Source of the DNA: JAGLTN01 sp035403325
GTDB taxonomy: Bacteria; Planctomycetota; Phycisphaerae; Sedimentisphaerales; Anaerobacaceae
Assembly: GCA_964492365.1 (NCBI GenBank)
Contig: CAZBKA010000127.1
Location: 1-7,963, forward strand
Direction: 5' to 3'
Length of the DNA stretch: 7,963 bases
Below the pieces are notes generated by a model. The model saw only the letters and a program-made list of their open reading frames with translations, did no database searches and was not told the origin of the DNA. Below are positions 1 through 6,269 of this stretch, one piece after another. Numbering within the stretch: position 1 is the stretch's first letter; every line of letters begins with the position of its first letter. The position numbers and the translations under genes were made by a program.

Positions 1-767
1 TCAGCTGGTGAAGGAAAAGATGCTGAAACGAAGAAATCCTTGACTTCCTGTTCAGAAAGTTCACGATTATAAATCCTGAACTCTTTCATACTGCCTTCCA
101 TCTCACCATATTCAGTCCTTCCGATAGTGAAAGTAGCCAGGTTTGCGAATGAGCCGACTTTATTTGGTTCTGAGTTATAAAGCTTATCATCAACATAAAT
201 CTTATAGTCACCAGTATCAAAATTAACTGTCGTCGTGACTCTTATTAAATCACCCCATGTCTTACCTAATCCGTTTTTCTGGAAGATAAAACGACCATCA
301 TTCTCATTGAAAGCTTCCCATGACCAACTATTGGTACCACCAAAGTGATCAAGAAGGTGATTGCCTGTTGGACATTCTGATGAAAGAACTCGGACATTGC
401 TGGACGTCCTGCCATCATAAGGGTAATTGGCTCCGGCAACATATCCATCCCATGTAGCTACATAAGATATAGTTACCTTGGAAGTCAACGCCATGTCAGC
501 AACAAGATCAGCACCATTGTTTGCAAAAACGATGCCGCTTGCACCATAACTGCCGCCATCAAAATTGATTCCACCCGAAGGTAACCAGGTATCAGATGAC
601 CCCATAGTGCCATTGTTACCAAAACCTGAGTAGTCTTTCACCAGTCTGTTATTAACGGCGTCAGGCCCCTCCATCTTCCACCAACCAACAAGGCTGGGAT
701 CTGACGCGCTTGCAATACTCGCCAGAGCAAAAACAACAAAAGATAAAAATACGAATTTCTTATACAT
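1..767 (-). CDS. Secreted LamG-domain (concanavalin A-like) protein, 3' end beyond window
   Basis: The frame stays open for 255 codons from the ATG at 767 to the left edge, so the C-terminus is missing. The protein starts MYKKFVFLSFVVFALA, a lysine-tipped hydrophobic signal peptide, with likely signal peptidase I cleavage after ASA (residue 21). The mature part begins SDPSLVGWWKMEG, followed by DYSGFGNNGT, a ...YKIYVDDKLYN strand and near residue 220 a GEMEGSMKEFRIYNRELS segment. These are hallmarks of LamG/laminin_G_3 jelly-roll domains, which usually bind or accompany carbohydrate-active proteins at the cell surface. No catalytic motif is visible, so a binding or structural role is more likely than hydrolysis. 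GGAGG at 775-779 lies 7 bases before this ATG; an earlier ATG at 771 would meet a stop after three codons. The gene is monocistronic as far as seen, with a long non-coding leader upstream. The domain call is firm; the ligand is unknown. Confidence 0.86.
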   Translation of the reverse strand, partial: MYKKFVFLSFVVFALASIASASDPSLVGWWKMEGPDAVNNRLVKDYSGFGNNGTMGSSDTWLPSGGINFDGGSYGASGIVFANNGADLVADMALTSKVTISYVATWDGYVAGANYPYDGRTSSNVRVLSSECPTGNHLLDHFGGTNSWSWEAFNENDGRFIFQKNGLGKTWGDLIRVTTTVNFDTGDYKIYVDDKLYNSEPNKVGSFANLATFTIGRTEYGEMEGSMKEFRIYNRELSEQEVKDFFVSASFPSPA

Positions 768-774
768 ACATACA

Positions 775-779
775 CCTCC
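775..779 (-). promoter_or_regulatory. Ribosome binding site of the LamG gene
   Basis: GGAGG on the minus strand is followed by two candidate ATGs. The first, at 771, is only 3 bases away and reads ATG TAT GTA TAA. The second, at 767, is 7 bases away and opens the signal-peptide frame. The site therefore fixes the start at 767. The overlapping three-codon reading is probably incidental. Confidence 0.8.
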
Positions 780-813
780 AAATAAAAATAAAAGTTACTA
801 AACTTGGAACATA

Positions 814-991
814 CCTTTATTACTTTGATTATTGCTTTGCTTTAACGAAAAAAAACTCAGACCATCAAAACCCCATTTAAACACGAAAGGAGTATCCATT
901 TTTATTAATTACGGCCTTATTACTGCATTGCTTTAACAAAAAAGCCCCCAACCAACCCCAAAACCCCACTTAAGCATAAAAGCGAACACTA
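814..991 (-). repeat. Two imperfect direct repeats in the LamG leader
   Basis: Copy A lies at about 814-893 and copy B at about 915-991, roughly 100 bases apart. Read on the plus strand both contain, in the same order, TTATTAC, then TTGCTTTAAC followed by an A-run, then CAAAACCCCA(T/C)TTAA, then a CA..AAAG tail. The blocks between these landmarks differ in length and sequence: copy B has lost about 9 bases early and gained C-rich sequence in the middle. Both copies lie between the predicted promoter and the LamG start, so they would be transcribed. They could be a duplicated leader element or an intergenic repeat family; no function is assigned. Confidence 0.5.
945..967 (-). other. G-rich tract in the LamG leader, possible G-quadruplex
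   Basis: On the minus (transcribed-sense) strand the order is GGGGG preceded by GGTT, GGGG, TTTT and GGGG: three runs of four or five G plus one GG. A two-layer quadruplex is possible in DNA or in the leader RNA; a three-layer one is not, because the fourth run has only two G. The tract is in copy B of the leader repeat, and copy A keeps only one G4 run at the matching place. Confidence 0.35.
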
Positions 992-1044
992 CTAACTACC
1001 AAAAACGCCCAAATATCCAAAACCAGCCACACATACTGTCGTCT

Positions 1045-1072
1045 ATTTTATCAACAGCAACTATATTGTCAA
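1045..1072 (-). promoter_or_regulatory. Candidate sigma70-type promoter for the LamG gene
   Basis: On the minus strand a perfect TTGACA (1067-1072) is followed after 16 bases by TAAAAT (1045-1050, five of six matches to TATAAT). Transcription would start near 1038 and give a leader of about 270 bases before the LamG ATG at 767. It is the best promoter-like match I found between the methyltransferase gene and the LamG gene. AT-rich DNA produces such matches by chance, so this is a prediction. Confidence 0.45.
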
Positions 1073-1234
1073 TGTAAAACTCATACTTATCAAAAATACA
1101 ACGGTTTTTTCTCAAAAATCAGCAACTTTCTATCAAAGTCACAAAAAAATGTCTTATAATTAATATAAAAAACCGATTTCCGTTTTTAGCGGACCTCGTT
1201 AAAGTAAACATCTATTTAGTTTTCATTAAACATC

Positions 1235-1336
1235 TTACTTAGTTTCTTTTTCTCCTAACAAGCGAAGAACCACCGGTATCAGCTGTACAAGTGCTGCAGG
1301 CTCTGCCAATCCAACTGCATCAAACCAACAGAACAT
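1235..1336 (-). pseudogene. Small open frame, possible gene remnant (33 aa)
   Basis: From the ATG at 1336 the frame reads MFCWFDAVGLAEPAAL and ends VLRLLGEKETK before TAA at 1235-1237. It stays open upstream of the ATG for about 14 more codons (TKFFCKQQKDISHY), back to a stop. There is no Shine-Dalgarno sequence before the ATG. Base composition of about 1255-1330 is clearly richer in G+C than the flanking DNA, and the hydrophobic pattern looks protein-like. The EPAAL segment followed by hydrophobic residues is only loosely like a PEP-CTERM sorting tail and lacks its basic end. I do not recognise a family. It may be the degraded 3' end of a lost gene, a tiny membrane peptide, or chance. Confidence 0.2.
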
Positions 1337-1427
1337 ATAATGGGATATATCTTTTTGCTGTTTGCAAAAAAACTTTGTGGTTTAGATATGTTAAAGTGTA
1401 TTCACCTTGTTGATCAAAGTCTTAACT

Positions 1428-1440
1428 TTTTCACTGACAA
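1428..1440. promoter_or_regulatory. Degenerate copy of the TTGTCAnTGACAA palindrome
   Basis: The plus strand reads TTTTCACTGACAA, one mismatch from the 13-bp palindrome found before both symporter genes. It starts 92 bases before the ATG of the small open frame at 1336 and 34 bases past the methyltransferase stop. One half-site is damaged, so binding is doubtful. Confidence 0.25.
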
Positions 1441-1473
1441 ACAGTTACGTTTTAATAAACTGCCGCCGGGGAA

Positions 1474-2322
1474 CTAATTAGTTTTCTTGAATAGCATCAG
1501 TTTATAAACTTTGCATTTTTTGAAGTTTTCACCGGTTTTCGTATTGCTGGAATACTTCTTTTCTATTTTAGCAATTTTCTTGCGGAATATCCACTTGACA
1601 CATTTAGATGTAAAAGGTGCCCTGCTGTCGAGAAATTTTTCCACTAAAACAATCACTGGCTGAACAACCTTTTCAGACATATCGCTTATTAAGTCGATGT
1701 TAGGGGCTGTATAATTTGTAATATCAACTTCTTCTAAAAGCTTAAAAGGAAAATGCGATAAGGATTCTTCAAACTTGCTGATCGAATGCCCTCCTGAGAT
1801 TTTATAAACATTTGGAACATCCTTCTTAAAAATATCACTAATCAGCATTCGACCATTAGGATTAAGCAGATCGCATGTTTTCTGCAACGCCTGATCGACC
1901 TTCATATACTGAAAACTTTCGCTGAACAGCACAAGATCATATTTTTTATCTGTTTCGATGTCCTCATAAAAACATTCGAACATTTCCACGCGGTCACCAA
2001 CAAGCTTTTTAGTCTTCTCCGCCAGAAAATGGCTCGGCGAAACACAATCTACCTTATAACCCAAAGCTAACAGCTCCTTTGTTGTATGACCGGAACCACA
2101 ACCAACATCGAGAATTGTCTTAACGCCATCTGGGATATGAGATAGAAGAAATTTTACATAATTATTCTGAGCTTTACCAACGTTAGCTATCTTAACCTCA
2201 AGATCTGGTGTCCAGTAACCATAATGCAAATGGTCAAGCTCAAGAAAATACTGCCCGCAAATTGAACCTATCTCCAACCCGACTTCACGGGAAACCGTCT
2301 TTTTATCTCTATTCGTTGCCAT
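1474..2322 (-). CDS. Class I SAM-dependent methyltransferase
   Basis: The 282-residue protein transfers a methyl group from S-adenosylmethionine; the acceptor is not evident. The Rossmann core begins with motif I ILDVGCGSG at residues 70-78. Strand 2 is GYKVDCVSPS (88-97), motif II is YDLVLFSESFQYM (128-140), and motif III is LLNPNGRMLISDIF (152-165). An N-terminal helical region with HYGYWTPD (33-40) resembles the lid of small-molecule and fatty-acid methyltransferases of the Methyltransf_11/25 and cyclopropane-synthase-like groups. The acidic residue normally ending strand 2, which holds the SAM ribose, is a serine here. The C-terminus is lysine-rich (about 240-282), with no signal peptide, so it is cytoplasmic, perhaps near membrane or nucleic acid. 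It has its own promoter at 2378-2406 and no operon partner in view. The Shine-Dalgarno is weak (GAAAG). The fold is certain; the substrate is unknown. Confidence 0.85.
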   Translation of the reverse strand: MATNRDKKTVSREVGLEIGSICGQYFLELDHLHYGYWTPDLEVKIANVGKAQNNYVKFLLSHIPDGVKTILDVGCGSGHTTKELLALGYKVDCVSPSHFLAEKTKKLVGDRVEMFECFYEDIETDKKYDLVLFSESFQYMKVDQALQKTCDLLNPNGRMLISDIFKKDVPNVYKISGGHSISKFEESLSHFPFKLLEEVDITNYTAPNIDLISDMSEKVVQPVIVLVEKFLDSRAPFTSKCVKWIFRKKIAKIEKKYSSNTKTGENFKKCKVYKLMLFKKTN

Positions 2323-2377
2323 CTATGTACTTTCAGTAATATATATAATAGGTTATCAATTTATGCCCAAAAACATG

Positions 2378-2406
2378 ATTAGAATGCAAAAGCAATTACC
2401 TGTCAA
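2378..2406 (-). promoter_or_regulatory. Near-consensus sigma70-type promoter for the methyltransferase
   Basis: On the minus strand TTGACA (2401-2406) is followed by exactly 17 bases and TCTAAT (2378-2383, five of six to TATAAT). Transcription would start near 2371, giving a leader of about 50 bases before the ATG at 2322. Its position right before an isolated gene supports it. Confidence 0.6.
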
Positions 2407-2477
2407 GGTACGTACTTTGAATTTTTTATGCCACAAACCAATTTTCCCCTGCAAGGCAGCTGCATTTTGATATTTAT

Positions 2478-2558
2478 GAATTACTTTTAAATAAACCGCC
2501 TATCTTAACTCGCAACCAGATTCCGGTATATCCAGTCCTCTGCATAGAAAAGTAATTC
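2478..2558. repeat. Perfect 11-bp inverted repeat with 59-base loop
   Basis: GAATTACTTTT at 2478-2488 is exactly complementary to AAAAGTAATTC at 2548-2558. The repeat begins 7 bases beyond the stop of the downstream symporter gene and lies upstream of the methyltransferase promoter. There is no T-tract, so it is not a standard terminator. It could form a long-range hairpin in the symporter 3' UTR, or mark the ends of a small mobile or duplicated segment. Confidence 0.45.
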
Positions 2559-2564
2559 TTATTA

Positions 2565-4298
2565 TCAGTCTTTTTTGCTTTTGCCGCTACTGACCACCAT
2601 TGCACCGCCGAGGAGAAACAATCCTATAACAAGTATAAGGTTAACCCTGAAAGCTACTGCATACTCTCTTATGTAAGGCAATATTGCAGCTATCATTAAT
2701 GATATAAAAATAATTGAAATACCAACAATTATGAAAGGAGAAAATACCTTTGTCCCTGGTACATCGTGCTTGTTATCTTCGGGTAACTGGCCTATAGGAG
2801 CATCGAGTCTTGCAAGCAAGTGCGTAACTCTTTCAACTTCTTTTCCCCTGGATGGGAAAAGATAGGTGACTATCAACATTGCAATGGTAGTAACAAACAC
2901 TGTAGCTAATATTATTATATTTTCAGATTTGAATATTTCACCCGCTATGTTTATCTCGTCGGGATACATGAACAATATAAACAAACCTGTTATTATTCCG
3001 GAAAAAAAGCCCGCTGTTGCAGCTTTGTTGTTTATTCTCTTCGAGAGTATTCCGAACAGCATCGGCACTCCGACTGGAGCAGTTGCAATAGAAAATAACT
3101 TCATCATATTACGGAAAAGATTATCCCCTCCGCTATTTGTGCCGCTTCTAACCATGTAGAAAGCTATCCCGATTGCAATTAACCCTACCACACATGTCAT
3201 GATTCGGCCTACAAAAACAAGCTCTCTTGAGGAAGCTTTGGGGCGAAGAACTCTCATATAAATGTCACTTGTCATAACACTGGCTGCCGCATTGTAGTCA
3301 CCGCTTAGCATCGACATTGTTGCCGAGAACATCGCTGCTATTACAAGCCCAATCATACCAACCGGCAGCAGTTCCAAACAGAGCAATGGATATATATTAG
3401 CCGCATCGGCGCCGGGCATAAAATGTCTCGCTGCCATCGCAGGTATCAACATCATAGGAGGCCCTACTATTTCCAGAACAACTACGATGCCTATAAGTTT
3501 ATAAACATCTTTCTCTTTAGGAACACAATAGTAACGCTGAATAAAACTCCAGTTTACTGCACCATAACTTATAAATGTTAAAATGCTGCTGGCTAAGATA
3601 TAAAACCAGCTATATTCCGGAACCGTAATTTTAAAAAAGCCTTCCGGAGCATTCTGAAAAAATGTTGTAACACCACCAGCTGCGTTCAGCGACATAGGAA
3701 CCAATACAATAACAGCTACCGCCAGAACTATAAACTGAACAAAATCAGTTACAACAACCGCCCAGAGACCACCCATCATAGTATAGACAAGCATAATCAA
3801 ACCAGAGAACAGCATCGCTTTTTCGAGGTTAACGTCGAATGCTTTTGAGAGAAACATACCTGTTGCAACAAGTTTCAGGGCGTCGTCAATCATACGAACA
3901 GGCAGCCCTTCCCATGCGAAAATCTGTCTTATAAGCGGACTATACCTCTTTTCTAAATATTCAACCGGGCTGTCGAACCTCATTCTCCGCCATTTTTGTG
4001 CGAACAGCAGCATGCTGATAATTAAAACCGGAACACCAAACCACCAGATGCTCACCGCCACCAGTCCATATTTGAAAGCCAGTTCGGAATATGCGATAAA
4101 AGCAAACGCACTAAAGCCGCTCATGTACAAAGAAATACCGCTCAGCCACCACGGAATCTTATTGTTTCCGCTGAAGTAATCTTTCAGACCTTTCATATAG
4201 CGATAAAAGTAAGCACCAATCCCAAGCATTAAAATGAAATAACCGACCAGGATGAAATAATCAGGGCCTGCTAACTTACCCGCTGCAAGTATCGCCAT
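2565..4298 (-). CDS. Sodium/solute symporter (SSS/SLC5 family), downstream paralogue
   Basis: This 577-residue inner-membrane protein of the solute:sodium symporter family (TC 2.A.21, LeuT fold) should couple Na+ entry to uptake of a small organic solute. About 13-15 hydrophobic segments span the chain. Family marks include DYFSGNNKIPWWLSG after the first helix, GGLWAVVVTDFVQF near residue 176, and the core helix SATMSML near 325 followed by DYN and DIY. A cytoplasmic loop near 485-520 carries ARLDAPIGQLPED, and the C-terminus is KSKKD. The ATG at 4298 is preferred to the ATG at 4304: GGAGG (4308-4312) is 9 bases from the former but 3 from the latter, and the product then aligns from residue 1 with its neighbour (MAILAAGKLAG against MGILAAGKLAG). 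It has its own promoter beyond the upstream terminator, so it is probably expressed separately from its twin. Family is sure; substrate unknown. Confidence 0.92.
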   Translation of the reverse strand: MAILAAGKLAGPDYFILVGYFILMLGIGAYFYRYMKGLKDYFSGNNKIPWWLSGISLYMSGFSAFAFIAYSELAFKYGLVAVSIWWFGVPVLIISMLLFAQKWRRMRFDSPVEYLEKRYSPLIRQIFAWEGLPVRMIDDALKLVATGMFLSKAFDVNLEKAMLFSGLIMLVYTMMGGLWAVVVTDFVQFIVLAVAVIVLVPMSLNAAGGVTTFFQNAPEGFFKITVPEYSWFYILASSILTFISYGAVNWSFIQRYYCVPKEKDVYKLIGIVVVLEIVGPPMMLIPAMAARHFMPGADAANIYPLLCLELLPVGMIGLVIAAMFSATMSMLSGDYNAAASVMTSDIYMRVLRPKASSRELVFVGRIMTCVVGLIAIGIAFYMVRSGTNSGGDNLFRNMMKLFSIATAPVGVPMLFGILSKRINNKAATAGFFSGIITGLFILFMYPDEINIAGEIFKSENIIILATVFVTTIAMLIVTYLFPSRGKEVERVTHLLARLDAPIGQLPEDNKHDVPGTKVFSPFIIVGISIIFISLMIAAILPYIREYAVAFRVNLILVIGLFLLGGAMVVSSGKSKKD

Positions 4299-4307
4299 AT
4301 TCATAAG

Positions 4308-4312
4308 CCTCC
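4308..4312 (-). promoter_or_regulatory. Ribosome binding site of the downstream symporter
   Basis: GGAGG on the minus strand lies 3 bases from an ATG at 4304 and 9 bases from an in-frame ATG at 4298. The spacing and the alignment with the upstream paralogue both favour the second ATG, removing two residues (MN) from the longer reading. Confidence 0.65.
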
Positions 4313-4336
4313 AGACAGAATTAAAAAGGTATTTGT

Positions 4337-4365
4337 TTAATAGCTTAATTCGCCGGCAATGTCAA
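4337..4365 (-). promoter_or_regulatory. Sigma70-type promoter of the downstream symporter
   Basis: On the minus strand TTGACA (4360-4365) is followed by 17 bases and TATTAA (4337-4342, four of six to TATAAT). The predicted start near 4330 gives a leader of about 30 bases. The promoter lies between the terminator of the upstream symporter and this gene, where one is needed. The 13-bp palindrome at 4396-4408 is centred about 72 bases before the predicted start, a usual place for an activator. Confidence 0.6.
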
Positions 4366-4395
4366 CAATGTTAATTTCTTTGAAATAAAAAAACA

Positions 4396-4408
4396 TTGTC
4401 ACTGACAA
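4396..4408. promoter_or_regulatory. 13-bp palindrome TTGTCAnTGACAA before the downstream symporter
   Basis: The plus strand reads TTGTCACTGACAA, a perfect dyad around one central base. It lies upstream of the -35 box and starts 98 bases from the preferred start codon. The 15 bases 4394-4408 recur exactly at 6305-6319, almost the same distance before the paralogous gene. Dyads of this size commonly bind dimeric helix-turn-helix regulators. No regulator gene is in the window. Confidence 0.45.
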
Positions 4409-4424
4409 AATTGGAAGAAGGCAT

Positions 4425-4454
4425 AAAAAAAAGACCCCTTATAAAGAGGTCCTT
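4425..4454 (-). terminator. Rho-independent terminator after the upstream symporter
   Basis: On the minus strand the arms AAGGACCTCTT and AAGGGGTCTTT pair over about 11 positions, counting G-U pairs, around a TAT loop, and merge into a run of eight T (4425-4432). The hairpin starts about 25 bases after the stop of the 4480-6210 gene. It should end the amidohydrolase/UroD-like/symporter transcript and separate it from the second symporter. Confidence 0.85.
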
Positions 4455-4479
4455 AATTTTAACATGAGTGAAAATTTCG

Positions 4480-6210
4480 TTAGTCTTTTCTTCCCTTATT
4501 GTAATAAATCATCGCTCCGCCAAGGATAAGCAATCCTATAACAAGTACAAGGTTGACGTTAAAAGCAACTTGTTGTTCCTTAATGTAAGGCAATATTACA
4601 GCCATTAGTATTGCTATGAAAATAATTGAAACACCAACAATTACAAAAGGAGAAAACACTTTCGTACCTGGCACATCAGCCTTGTTATCCTCAGCCAGCT
4701 GACCAATCGGGGTACCAAGCCTTACCAGGAAGTGTTCGACCCTTTCAATTTCTTCCTTTCCAGACGGAAACAAATAAGAAACTATCAGCATGGCAGCAGT
4801 CGTAACAGCTGTCGTAGCCCATAATATTATGTTTTCACACTTTATCATTTTGCCCAGTATATCTACCTCATCAGAAACTAAGAACAATATCAGCAGACCT
4901 GTGACTATTCCGCAGGAAAAGCCGGCAATCGCTGCTTTATTGTTTATTCTTTTTGAAAGTATTCCAAACAGCATTGGCACTGCAACCGGAGCCGTCGCTA
5001 CAGAAAATAATTTCATCATATTTCTAAACAGATTATCCCCACCGCTATTTGAGCCGCTCTTGATCATATAGAAAGCGATCCCAATCGCAACAAATCCAAC
5101 CACGCTTGTCATGACTCGACCAACAAAAACCAGCTCTCTTTGAGAGGCCTTGGAGTGGATAACTCTTTTATAAATATCGTTTGTAAGCACGCTTGCAGCC
5201 GCATTATAGTCACCGCTTAGCATTGACATTGTTGCAGAGAACATCGCGGCAATAACAAGACCTATCATACCGACAGGCAGCAGTCTTAAACAAAGTAATG
5301 AATATATATTAGCAGCATCTGCATCGGGCATAAAATGTCTCGCCGCCATCGCAGGTAAAAGAATAAGAGGCGGCCCCACTACTTCAAGAGCAACAACCAG
5401 TATACCAAGTTTGTAAACATCACTTTCTTTCGGCACACAATAGTAACGCTGGATAAGTCCCCAGTTTACGCTGCTGTAAGTTAGAAACATCAGTAAAATC
5501 AGGCTCACGATATAAAACCAGTCATATTTCGGATGTGTCATATTGAAAAAGCCTTCTGGAGCAGCATTAAAAAATGTCGCAAGACCACCGGCTTCTCTTA
5601 CTGAAAGAGGAACAAGAACGATGATTGCTGCTGCCATTACCACGAACTGAACGAAATCGGTAACAACAACCGCCCATAGACCGCCCATCATCGTATACGC
5701 AAGCATAACCAAACCCGAAAACAGCATTGCTTGAACAAGGTTAATATTAAACGCTTTTGAGAGGAACATTCCCATAGCAACAAGTTTCAGTGCATCGTCA
5801 ATCATACGAACAGGCAATCCCTGCCACGCAAAAACCTGTCTGATCAATGGGCTATACCTGTTTTCAAGATATTCGACCGGGCTGTCAATACGCATCCTTC
5901 TCCATTTTTGAGCAAGCAGAACTATACTTAAAACAAGGGCAGGTATACCAAACCACCAGATATTAAGCGCCACCAATCCATATTTGAAAGCCAGTTCGGA
6001 ATATGCTATGAAAGCAAAAGCACTAAAACCGCTCATATAAAAAGAGACGCCGCTAAGCCACCATGGTATCTTATTGTTTCCGCTGAAATAATCTTTCATG
6101 CCCTTCATATAGCGATAAAAATAGGCACCGATCCCAAGCATTAAAACAAAATAACCGACCAGGATGAAATAGTCGGGACCTGCCAATTTACCTGCTGCGA
6201 GTATCCCCAT
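4480..6210 (-). CDS. Sodium/solute symporter (SSS/SLC5 family), upstream paralogue
   Basis: The 576-residue membrane transporter is the twin of the 2565-4298 product, about three-quarters identical by eye over its whole length with almost no gaps. Helix 1 covers about residues 13-35. DYFSGNNKIPWWLSG is at 40-54, GGLWAVVVTDFVQF at 176-189 and the core helix motif SATMSML at 325-331, where the Na+ site of the SSS family is expected. Differences cluster in the 200-250 region, the 440-470 helix and the C-terminal tail, while the first 60 residues are nearly identical. GGAG (6222-6225) lies 11 bases before the ATG. The gene follows the UroD-like gene by 59 bases with no terminator between, so it is probably the last gene of that operon, ended by the hairpin at 4425-4454. 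It likely imports the operon's substrate; which one is not shown. Confidence 0.92.
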   Translation of the reverse strand: MGILAAGKLAGPDYFILVGYFVLMLGIGAYFYRYMKGMKDYFSGNNKIPWWLSGVSFYMSGFSAFAFIAYSELAFKYGLVALNIWWFGIPALVLSIVLLAQKWRRMRIDSPVEYLENRYSPLIRQVFAWQGLPVRMIDDALKLVAMGMFLSKAFNINLVQAMLFSGLVMLAYTMMGGLWAVVVTDFVQFVVMAAAIIVLVPLSVREAGGLATFFNAAPEGFFNMTHPKYDWFYIVSLILLMFLTYSSVNWGLIQRYYCVPKESDVYKLGILVVALEVVGPPLILLPAMAARHFMPDADAANIYSLLCLRLLPVGMIGLVIAAMFSATMSMLSGDYNAAASVLTNDIYKRVIHSKASQRELVFVGRVMTSVVGFVAIGIAFYMIKSGSNSGGDNLFRNMMKLFSVATAPVAVPMLFGILSKRINNKAAIAGFSCGIVTGLLILFLVSDEVDILGKMIKCENIILWATTAVTTAAMLIVSYLFPSGKEEIERVEHFLVRLGTPIGQLAEDNKADVPGTKVFSPFVIVGVSIIFIAILMAVILPYIKEQQVAFNVNLVLVIGLLILGGAMIYYNKGRKD

Positions 6211-6269
6211 ATTAAAATAATCTCCAAATATATTTTAAAATTCAATACATTAAATATTTTACATCAATA

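Larger units (their letters stand above)
770..1473. other. Long AT-rich interval without a convincing gene
   Basis: About 700 bases separate the LamG start from the methyltransferase stop. No long ORF with a ribosome binding site was found on either strand. On the minus strand, in transcription order, it holds a partial dyad at 1428-1440, a small open frame that may be a gene remnant (1235-1336), a sigma70-like promoter (1045-1072), two imperfect repeats (814-991) and a G-rich tract (945-967). No tRNA cloverleaf, CRISPR repeat or transposase fragment was recognised. Confidence 0.6.

Noticed and set aside
266..448. Minus-strand frame of 60 codons
   Set aside because: It lies inside the LamG gene in another phase; the LamG frame has signal peptide, domain motifs and ribosome binding site.
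769..771. First ATG after the LamG ribosome binding site
   Set aside because: It meets a stop after three codons and is only 3 bases from GGAGG; the ATG at 767 is correct.
1165..1197. Terminator-like segment with TCCG/CGGA arms and a T-run on the minus strand
   Set aside because: The best stem is only 4 bp with a loop of 7, and the T-run is displaced from it, so a terminator cannot be supported.
1242..1320. PEP-CTERM-like tail in the small frame
   Set aside because: It has EPAAL and a hydrophobic stretch, but not the basic end or a fitting full-length protein, so sorting-signal status is not claimed.
1472..1483. Perfect 12-bp palindrome AACTAATTAGTT over the methyltransferase stop codon
   Set aside because: It is short, made almost only of A and T, overlaps coding sequence and has no second copy; probably chance.
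2866..3159. Plus-strand frame of 97 codons opposite the downstream symporter
   Set aside because: A similar frame occurs at 4790-5071 opposite the same part of the paralogue. The likeness is fully explained by the conserved sense proteins, and neither frame has gene-like features of its own.
6211..6269. Separate promoter for the upstream symporter
   Set aside because: The gap is very AT-rich, but the best -35/-10 pairs are weak and no terminator precedes it, so read-through from the UroD-like gene is simpler.
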